Shown here piece by piece: positions 26,901 through 38,900 of a DNA stretch of 64,000 nt (its first letter is position 1; every line of letters starts with the position of its first letter). The position numbers were made by a program, and so were the translations under genes. The DNA is taken from assembly GCA_026874595.1 (NCBI GenBank), contig CM049318.1, forward strand, positions 5,101,741 to 5,165,740, in the 5' to 3' direction. The notes under the pieces are model-generated. The model had not been told where the DNA came from. It saw only the letters and a program-made list of their open reading frames with translations, and ran no database searches. Origin of the DNA: Sipunculus nudus. Lineage: Eukaryota > Annelida > Sipuncula > Golfingiida > Sipunculidae.

Positions 26901-29900
26901 TGGTCATTGCCGAAAGAAGGGCAAATCTGGTTACCGCTGTAAGTGTAAGTCAAGCTGGCATGGCCGAAGATGCACTCTAAGAGACCGTAAGTAATTACAC
27001 ATTGCTTCATGTACCGATTGCTGGTGGTTAGAGAAATGAAATGAAATATCACTGTGATTGGGTGATAAAGATGATCAAAGTAATGCTTGGCTGAACTTCA
27101 TGTAAACGTTCTTGTTTGTTATACGCTTTCCTCCTTTTTTGTACGAATATAAAGTAAGCATTTGTATAGATGAAGCAACCTGCTCCCTAAAACGAATTAC
27201 GTTCCACCTGAATTGAATTTAGCGGTAGTGTGAATAAATATCCCGTCAATATTTATTATGGCTATAAAACTGTAGGCAACACAGACTTGAATGTGTTCTC
27301 TTATGGAACGTTCAGATAAAATGTTTAACTTATAACCCACACTGGCTCTTTTTCTTTTGTAAATCTATTTTTATACTGATTTGAATATAAATCTATTCAC
27401 AACGGACGGGAATGCAAAAACACATTTCATGATATCTTGTGTCTGCATTGAACTATTGTCAGGCAGGTCGATGTAGAAAAGATGAACGTTGCCGAAAACT
27501 GAAAATATAACTTCGAATATAAGCGTAGGTTATGCTAGGGTGGTCAAGGATGTACTATTCATGATTTCTTTAATTGCGGTGGCGTCTTTTCTTTCTGACA
27601 CATAAACTATCAATATAAATACAATGTATATCCGTTTATCTTACCCGGCGTAAACATATAGATCCTTGTGTAAGTTTTGATTGGTGTAAGAAGGTGGATC
27701 TGTAATACATTATATCTTTCGTTTGCAGGAAACCAGTGTAAGCCAAATCCATGTAAAAATGATGGTCTTTGTCAAAAGACGGGCAAAACTGGCTACCGCT
27801 GCAAGTGCAAGGCAGGCTGGCGTGGTCGAAGATGCAATCTAGGAAGACGTAAGTGTTTGGCGTATTGCTTCATTTACTTTTTGTTACGGGTTAGATTGAT
27901 AAAATATAATGTCACTGTGATTGGGAGATAAAAATGACCAAATAAATCCTTTGCTTAACCTCATGTAAAATTGCTGATGCGTCATCCGTTTCCCTCCTTT
28001 GTGTGAGTATATTAATATTCATTAAACGTTTGTATTTTATGGACGGAACCTGTTCCCTAAATATTCTTAAGTTCCTACTTAATTTCGCGCTAGTGTGAAA
28101 AATTATCCATATTAATCTATTTTATGGCATATAAGCGTAGGTTATGCTAGGATGGTCAAGGATGTACTTTTTATGATTTCTGTAACTGCAGTGGCTTTTT
28201 TTAGATACATTAACCATCAACAAAAAATAACCCCATTTATTTTTATCGAAGTGAACACGTATATCTTGTGAAGGTTTTGCTTGACCTCAGAAGATGCATC
28301 GTTCATTTAAATCATAATACCTCTCCCCCGTTCGCAGGGAACCGGTGTAAGCCAAATCCATGCAAAAATGGTGGTCATTGCCGAAAGAAGGACACATCTG
28401 GTTACAGCTGCAAGTGCAAGTCAGGCTGGCGCGGTCGAAGATGCACTCTACGAAGCCGTAAGGCATTACACTTTGCTTTATGTACCGATTGTTAATGGTA
28501 AGACAAATGAAACCAAAATATCACTGCTATTAGGTGATTAAAATGATCAAAATAATTCTTGGCTGAACTTCATGAAAACGTGCTTGTTTGTTATCCGCCT
28601 TCCTTTTTTTCTTGTATATATATACATTAAATATTTGCATTGAAATGAAGCAACCTTTTCTCTTAAAAATATTAAGATCCTCCTGAATTATAACACTAGT
28701 GTGAATAATATCCTGTCAATTGATATTATGGCTTTATAAGGGTAGGCAACACACACTTTCATGTGTTCTTTTATTGAATGTTCAGATAAAATGATTTACC
28801 TTTCATCCAAACTGACTCTTTTGCTTTTGTAATTGTATACTTTTTTTAAAGACTGAAATGAAAACAAATGTACTCACAACGGACGGGAATGTAAAACATC
28901 TTTCATTATATCTTTTATTGAACCAAAGTCAGCCAGATCCAAGTAGAAATGATAAACGTTGCCGAAAGACTGAAAATACGGCTTCGAATATAAGCGTATG
29001 TTATGCTAGGGTGGTCAAGGATGTACTTTTGATGACGTTTTTAATGGCGGTGCTTTTTTTAGACACATTAGCCACCAATATAAATATATCCATTAATCGT
29101 ACACAAAAGTTAAACACGTAGGTCTTGTTAAAGCTTTGTTTAGTGCCAGAAGATGCATCATTAATTTAATTGATGACACTTCCCTCCCGTTTGCAGAGAA
29201 CAGGTGTAAGCCAAATCCATGCAGGAATAGTGATCGTTGACCGATTTAACAAAACAAATGTAAACAGGTAGGTCCTTGTAAAATGTTGGCTTGGTACTCA
29301 AAGGGGCATTGGTTATTTATGATATCTTCCGTTTGCAGGTAACCAGTGTAAACCAAATCCTTGCAGAAATGGTGGTCGTTGCCAAAAGAGGGGCAAAAAC
29401 AGCTACCGCTGTAAGTGTAGATCAGGATGGCATGGTCGGAGATGCAATATTCGTCGTGGTAAGTCATAACTTCTGAAATCACGGTATTTTTTTATTTGAC
29501 ACATAAATCAACAAAATGTTAATAATCCATTCATCTTAATAAAGGTTACCAATTAGGTCCTTGTTAAATGTAGTCTTTGTACCTGAAGGTGGATCGGTAA
29601 TTTATGATATCTCCCGTTTCCAGGTAACCAGTGTAAGCCAAATCCTTGCAGAAATGGTGGTCGTTGCCAAAAGAGGGGCAAAAACAGCTACCACTGCAAG
29701 TGTAGATCAGGATGGCGTGGTCGAAGATGCAATATTCGTCGTGGTAAGTCATATCTTCTTAAATCACGGTATCCTTTTATTTGACACATAAATCAACAAA
29801 ATGTTAATAATCTGTTGATCTTAATAAAGGTTACCAATTAGGTCCTTTTAAAATGATGTCTTGGTACCAAGAGGTGGATCGGTAATGTATGATGTCTTCC

Positions 29901-32900
29901 GTTTGCAGGAAACCAGTGTAAGCCAAATCCTTGCAGAAATGGTGGTCGTTGCCGGAAGAGGGGCAAAAAGAGCTACCGCTGCAAGTGTAGATCAGGATGG
30001 CGTGGTCGAAGATGCAATATTCGGCGTGATAAGTCTTAGCTTGTTTAATCACTGTATTCTGTTGTTTGACACATAAATCAACAAAATGTAAATAATGCAT
30101 TGATTTTTATGAAGGTTACCAATTAGGTCCTTGTAAAATGTTTGTCGTGGTAAGTCATAACTTCTGAAATCACGGTATTTTTTTATTTGACACATAAATC
30201 AACAAAATGGAAATAATCCATTGATCTTAACAAAGATTACTAATTAGGTCCTTGTAAAATGTTGTCTTGGTACCAAGAGTAGGATCGGTATTTCATGATA
30301 TCTTCCGTTTGCAGGAAACCAGTGTAAGCCGAATCCTTGCAGAAATGGTGGTCGTTGCCGGAAGAGGGGTAAAACTGGTTTCCACTGCAAGTGTAGATCA
30401 GGATGGCGTGGTCGAAGATGCAATATTCGGCGTGGTAAGTCGTAACTTCTTAAATCACGGTATCTTTTTATTTGACCCATAACTCAACAAAATGTTAAAA
30501 ATCTATTGATCTTAATAAAGGTCACCAATTAGGTCTTTTTAAAATGATGTCTTGGTACCAAGAGGTGGATGGGTAATGTATGATATCTTCCGTTTGCAGG
30601 AAACCAGTGTAAGCCAAATCCTTGCAGAAATGGTGGTCGTTGCCGAAAGAGGGGCAAAAACAGCTACCACTGCAAGTGTAGATCAGGATGGCGTGGTCGG
30701 AGATGTAATATTCGTCGTGGTAAGTCATATCTTCTTAAATCACGGTATCCTTTTATTTGACACATAAATCAACAAAATGTTAATAATCCATTGATCTAAA
30801 TAAAAGTTGCCAATTAGGTTCTTGTAAAATGTTGTCTTGGTACCAGAAGGTGGATCGGTAATATATGATATCTTCCGTTTGCAGGGAACCAGTGTAAGCC
30901 AAATCCTTGCACAAATGGTGGTCGTTGCCGAAAGAGAGGCAAAAACAGCTACCACTGCAAGTGTAGATCAGGATGGCGTGGTCGGAGATGCAATATTCGT
31001 CGTGGTAAGTCATATCTTCTTAAATCACGGTATCTTTTTATTTGACAGATAAATCAACAAAATGATATAAATCTGTTGATCTTAATAAAGGTTACCAATT
31101 AGGTCCTTTTAAAATGTTGTCTTGGTACTAAGAGGTGGATCGGTAATGTATGATATCTTTCATTTGCAGTAAACCAGTGTAAGCCAAATCCTTGCAGAAA
31201 TGGTGGTCGTTGCCGAAAGAGGGGCAAAAAGAGCTACGGCTGCAAGTGTAGATCAGGATGGCGTGGTCGGAGATGTAATATTCGTCGTGGTAAGTCATAA
31301 ATTCTTAAATCACGGCATCCTTTTGTTTGACACATAAATTTACAAAATGGTAATAATCCATTGATCTTAATAAAGTTTACCAATTAGGTCCTTGTAAAAC
31401 GTTGTCTTGGTACCAAGAGTAGGATCGGTATTTCATGATATCTTCCGTTTGCAGGGAGCCAGTGTAAGCCGAATCCTTGCAGAAATGGTGGTCGTTGCCG
31501 GAAGAGGGGTAAAACTGGTTTCCACTGCAAGTGTAGATCAGGATGGCGTGGTCGAAGATGCAATATTCGGCGTGGTTAGTCTTAGCTTGTCTAATCACTG
31601 TAGTCTGTTGTTTGACACATAAATCAACAAAATGTTAATAATGCATTGATTTTAATGAAGGTTACCAATTAGGTCCTTGTAAAATGTTCGTCGTGGAAAG
31701 TCATAACTTCTTAAATCACGGTATCCCTTCATTTGACACATAAATCAACAAAATGGTAATAATCCGTTGATCTTACCAAGATTACCAATTAGGTCTTTGT
31801 AAAATGTTGTCTTGGTACCAAGAGTAGGATCGGTATTTCATGATATCTTCCGTTTGCAGGAAACCAGTGTAAGCCGAATCCTTGCAAAAATGGTGGTCGT
31901 TGCCGGAAGAGGGGTAAAACTGGTTTCCACTGCAAGTGTAGATCAGGATGGCGTGGTCGAAGATGCAATATTCGGCGTGGTAAGTCGTAATTTCTTAAAT
32001 CACGGTATCTTTTTATTTGACACATAAATCAAGAAAATGTTAATAATCCATTGATCTAAATAAAATTTACCAATTAGGTCCTTGTAAAATGTTGTCTTGG
32101 TACCAGAAGGTGGATCGGTAATTTATGATATATTCCGTTTGCAGGGAACCATTGTAAGCCAAATCCTTGCAGAAATGGTGGTCGTTGCCGAAAGAGGGGC
32201 AAGAACAGCTACCAATGCAAGTGTAGATCAGGATGGCGTGGTCAGAGATGCAATATTCGTCGTGGTAAGTCATATCTTCTTAAATCACGGTATCCTTTTA
32301 TTTGACACATACATCAAGAAAATGTTAATAATCCATTGATCTGAATAAAAGTTACTAATTAGGTCCTTGTAAAATGTTGTCTTGGTACCAAGAGTAGGAT
32401 CGGTATTTCATGATATCTTCCGTTTGCAGGGAACCAGTGTAAGCCAAATCCTTGCAGAAATGGTGGCCGTTGCCGGAAGAGGGGTAAAACTGGTTTCCAT
32501 TGCAAGTGTAGATCAGGATGGCGTGGTCGAAGATGCCGTATTCGGCGTGGTAAGTCATAACTTCTTAAATCACGGTATCCTTTTATTTGACACATAAATC
32601 AACAAATTGTTAATAATCCATTGTTCTTAATAAAGGTTACCAATCAGGTACTTGTAAAACGTTGTCTTGGTACCAAGAGTAGGATCGGTATTTCATGATA
32701 TCTTCCGTTTGCAGGGAACCAGTGTAAGCCAAATCCTTGCAGAAATGGTGGTCGTTGCCGGAAGAGGGGTAAAACTGGTTTCCACTGCAAGTGTAGATCT
32801 GGATGGCGTGGTCGAAGATGCAATATTCGGCGTGGTAAGTATTATCTTGTTTAATCACTATATTCTGTTGTTTGACACATAAATCAACAAAATGTTAATA

Positions 32901-35900
32901 ATGCATTGATCTTTATAAATGTTACCAATTAGGTCCTTGTAAAATGTTCGTCGTGGTAAGTCATAACTTCTTAAATCACGGTATCCCTTCATTTGACACA
33001 TAAATCAACAGAATGGTAATAATCCATTGATCTTAACAAAGTTTACCAATTAGATCCTTGTAAAATGTTGTCTTGGTACCAAGAGTAGGATCGGTATTTC
33101 ATGATATCTTCCGTTTGCAGGGAACCAGTGCAAGCCAAATCCTTGCAGAAATGGTGGTCGTTGCCGGAAGAGGGGTAAAACTGGTTTCCACTGCAAGTGT
33201 AGATCAGGGTGGCGTGGTCGAAGATGCAATATTCGTCGTGGTAAGTCATATCTTCTTAAATCACGGTATCCTTTTATTTGACACATACATCAAGAAAATG
33301 TTAATAATCCATTGATCTGAATAAAAGTTACTAATTAGGTCCTTGTAAAATGTTGTCTTGGTACCAAGAGTAGGATCGGTATTTCATGATATCTTCCGTT
33401 TGCAGGAAACCAGTGTAAGCCAAATCCTTGCAGAAATGGTGGTCGTTGCCGGAAGAGGGGTAAAACTGGTTTCCACTGCAAGTGTAGATCAGGATGGCGT
33501 GGTCGAAGATGCAATATTCGGCGTGGTAAGTCTGAGCTTAATTAATTACTGTATTCTGTTGTTTGACACAAATCAACAAAATGGTAATAATGCATTGATC
33601 TTTATAAATGTTACCAATTAGATCCTTGTAAAATGTTCGTCGTGGTAAGTCATAACTTCTTAAATCAAGGTATCCCTTCATGTGACACATATATCAACAA
33701 AATGGCAATAATCCATTGATCTTAACAAAGTTTACCAATTAGGACCTTATAAAATGTTGTCTTGGTACCAAGAGTAGGATCGGTATTTCATGATATCTTC
33801 CGTTTGCAGGGAACCAGTGTAAGCCAAATCCTTGCAGAAATGGTGGCCGTTGCCGGAAGAGGGGTAAAACTGGTTTCCATTGCAAGTGTAGATCAGGATG
33901 GCGTGGTCGAAGATGCCGTATTCGGCGTGGTAAGTCATAACTTCTTAAATCACGGTATCCTTTTATTTGACACATAAATCAACAAATTGTTAATAATCCA
34001 TTGTTCTTAATAAAGGTTACCAATCAGGTACTTGTAAAACGTTGTCTTGGTACCAAGAGTAGGATCGGTATTTCATGATATCTTCCGTTTGCAGGGAACC
34101 AGTGTAAGCCAAATCCTTGCAGAAATGGTGGTCGTTGCCGGAAGAGGGGTAAAACTGGTTTCCACTGCAAGTGTAGATCTGGATGGCGTGGTCGAAGATG
34201 CAATATTCGGCGTGGTAAGTATTATCTTGTTTAATCACTATATTCTGTTGTTTGACACATAAATCAACAAAATGTTAATAATGCATTGATCTTTATAAAT
34301 GTTACCAATTAGGTCCTTGTAAAATGTTCGTCGTGGTAAGTCATAACTTCTTAAATCACGGTATCCCTTCATTTGACACATAAATCAACAGAATGGTAAT
34401 AATCCATTGATCTTAACAAAGTTTACCAATTAGATCCTTGTAAAATGTTGTCTTGGTACCAAGAGTAGGATCGGTATTTCATGATATCTTCCGTTTGCAG
34501 GGAACCAGTGCAAGCCAAATCCTTGCAGAAATGGTGGTCGTTGCCGGAAGAGGGGTAAAACTGGTTTCCACTGCAAGTGTAGATCAGGGTGGCGTGGTCG
34601 AAGATGCAATATTCGTCGTGGTAAGTCATATCTTCTTAAATCACGGTATCCTTTTATTTGACACATACATCAAGAAAATGTTAATAATCCATTGATCTGA
34701 ATAAAAGTTACTAATTAGGTCCTTGTAAAATGTTGTCTTGGTACCAAGAGTAGGATCGGTATTTCATGATATCTTCCGTTTGCAGGAAACCAGTGTAAGC
34801 CAAATCCTTGCAGAAATGGTGGTCGTTGCCGGAAGAGGGGTAAAACTGGTTTCCACTGCAAGTGTAGATCAGGATGGCGTGGTCGAAGATGCAATATTCG
34901 GCGTGGTAAGTCTGAGCTTAATTAATTACTGTATTCTGTTGTTTGACACAAATCAACAAAATGGTAATAATGCATTGATCTTTATAAATGTTACCAATTA
35001 GATCCTTGTAAAATGTTCGTCGTGGTAAGTCATAACTTCTTAAATCAAGGTATCCCTTCATGTGACACATAAATCAACAAAATGGCAATAATCCATTGAT
35101 CTTAACAAAGTTTACCAATTAGGACCTTATAAAATGTTGTCTTGGTACCAAGAGTAGGATCGGTATTTCATGATATCTTCCGTTTGCAGGGAACCAGTGT
35201 AAGCCAAATCCTTGCAGAAATGGTGGCCGTTGCCGGAAGAGGGGTAAAACTGGTTTCCATTGCAAGTGTAGATCAGGATGGCGTGGTCGAAGATGCCGTA
35301 TTCGGCGTGGTAAGTCATAACTTCTTAAATCACGGTATCCTTTTATTTGACACATAAATCAACAAATTGTTAATAATCCATTGTTCTTAATAAAGGTTAC
35401 CAATCAGGTACTTGTAAAACGTTGTCTTGGTACCAAGAGTAGGATCGGTATTTCATGATATCTTCCGTTTGCAGGGAACCAGTGTAAGCCAAATCCTTGC
35501 AGAAATGGTGGTCGTTGCCGGAAGAGGGGTAAAACTGGTTTCCACTGCAAGTGTAGATCTGGATGGCGTGGTCGAAGATGCAATATTCGGCGTGGTAAGT
35601 ATTATCTTGTTTAATCACTATATTCTGTTGTTTGACACATAAATCAACAAAATGTTAATAATGCATTGATCTTTATAAAGGTTACCAATTAGGTCCTTGT
35701 AAAATGTTCGTCGTGGTAAGTCATAACTTCTTAAATCACGGTATCCCTTCATTTGACACATAAATCAACAGAATGGTAATAATCCATTGATCTTAACAAA
35801 GTTTACCAATTAGATCCTTGTAAAATGTTGTCTTGGTACCAAGAGTAGGATCGGTATTTCATGATATCTTCCGTTTGCAGGGAACCAGTGCAAGCCGAAT

Positions 35901-38900
35901 CCTTGCAGAAATGGTGGTCGTTGCCGGAAGAGGGGTAAAACTGGTTTCCACTGCAAGTGTAGATCAGGGTGGCGTGGTCGAAGATGCAATATTTGGCGTG
36001 GTAAGTCATAACTTCTTAAATCACGGTATCCTTTTATTTGACACATAAATCAACAAAATGTTAATAATCTATTGATCTTAATAAATGTTACCAATTAGGT
36101 CCTTGTAAAATGTTGTCTTGGTACCAGAAGGTGGATTGGTAATTTATGATATCTTCCGTTTCCAGGGAACCAGTGTAAGCCAAATCCTTGCAGAAATGGT
36201 GGTCGTTGCCGAAAGAGGGGCAAAAAGGGCTACCGCTGCAAGTGTAAATCAGGATGGCGTGGTCGGAGATGCAATATTCGTCGTGGTAAGCCATATCTTC
36301 TTAAATCACGGTATCCTTTTGTTTGACACATAAATCAAGAAAATGTTAATAATCCATTGATCTAAATAAAAGTTACGAATTAGGTCCTTGTAAAATGTTG
36401 TCTTGGTACCAGAAGGTGGATCGGTAATTTATGATATCTTCCGTTTGCAGGGAACCAGTGTAAGCCAAATCCTTGCAGAAATCGTGGTCGTTGCCGAAAG
36501 AGGGGCAAAAACAGCTACCACTGCAAGTGTAGATCAGGATGGCGTGGTCAAAGATGCAATATTCGTCGTGGTAAGTCATATCTTCTTAAATCATGGTATC
36601 CTTTTATTTGACACATAACTCAACAAAATGTTAAAATTCTATTGATCTTAATAAAGGTCACCAATTAGGTCCTTTTAAATGATGTTTTGGTACCAAGAGG
36701 TGGATCAGTATTTCCTGATATCTTCCGCTTGCAGGGAACCAGTGTAAGCCAAATCCTTGCAGAAATGGTGGTCGTTGCCGAAAGAGGGGTAAAACTGGTT
36801 TCCACTGCAAGTGTAGATCAGGATGGCGTGGTCAAAGATGCAATATTCGGCGTGGTAAGTCTCAGCTTGTTTAATCACTGTATTCTGTTGTTTGACACAT
36901 AAATCAACAAAATGTTAATAATGCATTGATCTTTATAAAGGTTACCAATTAGGTCCTTGTAAAATGTTCGTCGTGGTAAGTCATAACTTCTTAAATCATG
37001 GTATCCCTTCATTTGACACATAAATCAACAAGATGGTAATAATCCATTGATCTTAACAAACTTTACCAATTAGGTCCTTGTAAAATGTTGTCTTGGTACC
37101 AAGAGTAGGATCGGTATTTCATGATATCTTTGCAGGGAACCAGTGTAAGCCAAATCCTTGCAGAAATGGTGGTCGTTGCCGGAAGAGGGGCAAAACTGGT
37201 TTCCACTGCAAGTGTAGATCAGGATGGCGTGGTCAAAGATGCAGTATTCGGCGTGGTAAGTCATAATTCTTAAATCACGGTATCCTTTTATTTGACACAT
37301 AACTCAACAAAATGTTAATAATCCATTGATCTTAATAAAGGTTACCAATTAGGTCCCTGTAAAATGTTGTTTTGGTACCAGAAGGTGGATCGGTAATTTA
37401 TGATAACTTCCGTTTGTAGGGTACCAGTGTAAGCCAAATCCTTGCAGACATGGTGGTCGTTGCCGAAAGAGGGGCAAAACTGGATACCACTGCAAGTGTA
37501 AATCAGACTGGCATGGTCGAAGATGCACCAGTCGTAGTAAGTCATAACTGCTTTAATCACGAAGATGCACTGTACGAAGTCGTAAGCGTTTAGACATTGC
37601 TTCATGTACCGATTGTTAAGGGTTGCATTTATTAAATCAAATACGACTGTGATTAGGAGACAGAAATGTTCAAATTAATACTTAGCTGAACCCATGGGAT
37701 TTTTTTTTGGGGCGGGGGGGGGGGGGTTGGTATTCCGTATCTTGAAAAAACATTGCAAGTTGTGTGGTTATACGGTGTATGTCATTCAGTAAAACTTTGC
37801 TGCCAACCACTATCAAATGGCCTTCACGGATTCTCGGGAAGATCTAAGGTTGTCGTGACCGTTGGTTACACTTTACAGAAACATATATAGGAAGTCTCCC
37901 TCGCAATTTCGCCGCCACTGATTGATTGGTTAACATATAATCGCAAGCGTACATTTACCCATGTATCTAGTAAACTTCCATTGTCCCACTCCGAGTCTTG
38001 AAAGAGGGTCCCCTAAATCTAATACAACTAGAGCAGTCTACGTTTTCATGTTACAACTTTCGAGCCTCACATAGAATGGTATATATATACTAAGGGCCAT
38101 GAAATAATGATAAGTCGGTCAACTCTCTCTAAAAGTCCGATTTCTAAAGGTTACCAATCAGACGTTTAGAAACTGCTAGTGTGCGCATATATACGGTAGA
38201 TCTCTCTTCGCTGGTATGATAGAAAACTCATCCATCTAATTTAATATTTCCCGAACTCTTTAAGCAATGTGTTATTAAAATTAACCATGCACGATGCATA
38301 ACACGCATTTTGTCATTTGTTTTCATGCGAATCGCATTTTCATCATATTATTATCCAGATACAAAGATAGTTTCGTTTTATTCTAAGCACCCTTTCACAA
38401 GTGGTAATTTCATTCCTTTGCAGGGAATCACTGCAAGCCTAATCCATGTAAAAATGGTGGTCTTTGTTTGAAGGGAAAAGGTGGCTTCTTCTGCAAGTGT
38501 AGGCCAGGCTTTGGTGGTCGCATTTGCTCCACAAGTAAGTGAAACAAGTGAAGCACAACTGTTGGCAAATGGGATAGCTTTTAAGTAGGTGTATGTATAT
38601 GTGATATATATGAACCATTAGGGAAAATTATAGTTAGGTAAGTTGTAACTAGTTTGGCCTAATGAGGCACATTATAAGCAATGTTCTTTACGAAACATGA
38701 AATTAGAAAATACTCAAATATTATAAGAAAGAAATCCTCATTTTTCAAGTCGTAAATAAAAGTAAGTAATAATAAATTTTTAAAAAAGGGGCGCGGTAGG
38801 TTCCGGTTTAAGCTTAATTCTCCCAGATGTGGTTCACGGCTTCCGTCCTTCCCGCTCCATTCTTTTGCCATTCCCAAATGCTGCTTTATTGACCAAATTT

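Larger units (their letters stand above)
32371..35990 (+). repeat. 1,380-bp higher-order repeat (four EGF units), about 2.6 copies
   Basis: Copy 1 32371-33750, copy 2 33751-35130, copy 3 35131 to about 35990. Exon starts shift by exactly 1,380: 32430/33810/35190, 32715/34095/35475, 33121/34501/35881, 33406/34786. Read line by line, copies 1 and 2 differ at one base (33692 T versus 35072 A). Copy 3 first differs at 35680 and diverges after about 35897. Confidence 0.93.
29339..37536 (+). repeat. tandem array of 26 EGF exon+intron units, about 285 bp each
   Basis: Exon starts recur every 284-285 bp, or every 401-406 bp where a partial unit is inserted. Exons are 120 nt (the last is 117) and introns about 165 bp; both are near-identical between units. 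The consensus domain is [36 protein letters not shown]. Because introns are as conserved as exons, this is recent amplification or gene conversion rather than selection on protein alone. The unit keeps its own TTTGCAG acceptor and GTAAGT donor, so each copy can add one domain in frame. Confidence 0.95.

Noticed and set aside
29291-37300. Repeated 71-aa (+) and 68-78-aa (-) open frames, one per array unit
   Set aside because: They run through exon and intron in frames other than the EGF frame and recur only because the DNA unit recurs; no domain or start context.
29339-37536. Regular direct repeats resembling a CRISPR array
   Set aside because: The unit is 285 bp, contains an EGF exon and splice sites, and spacers are not unique; clearly eukaryotic.
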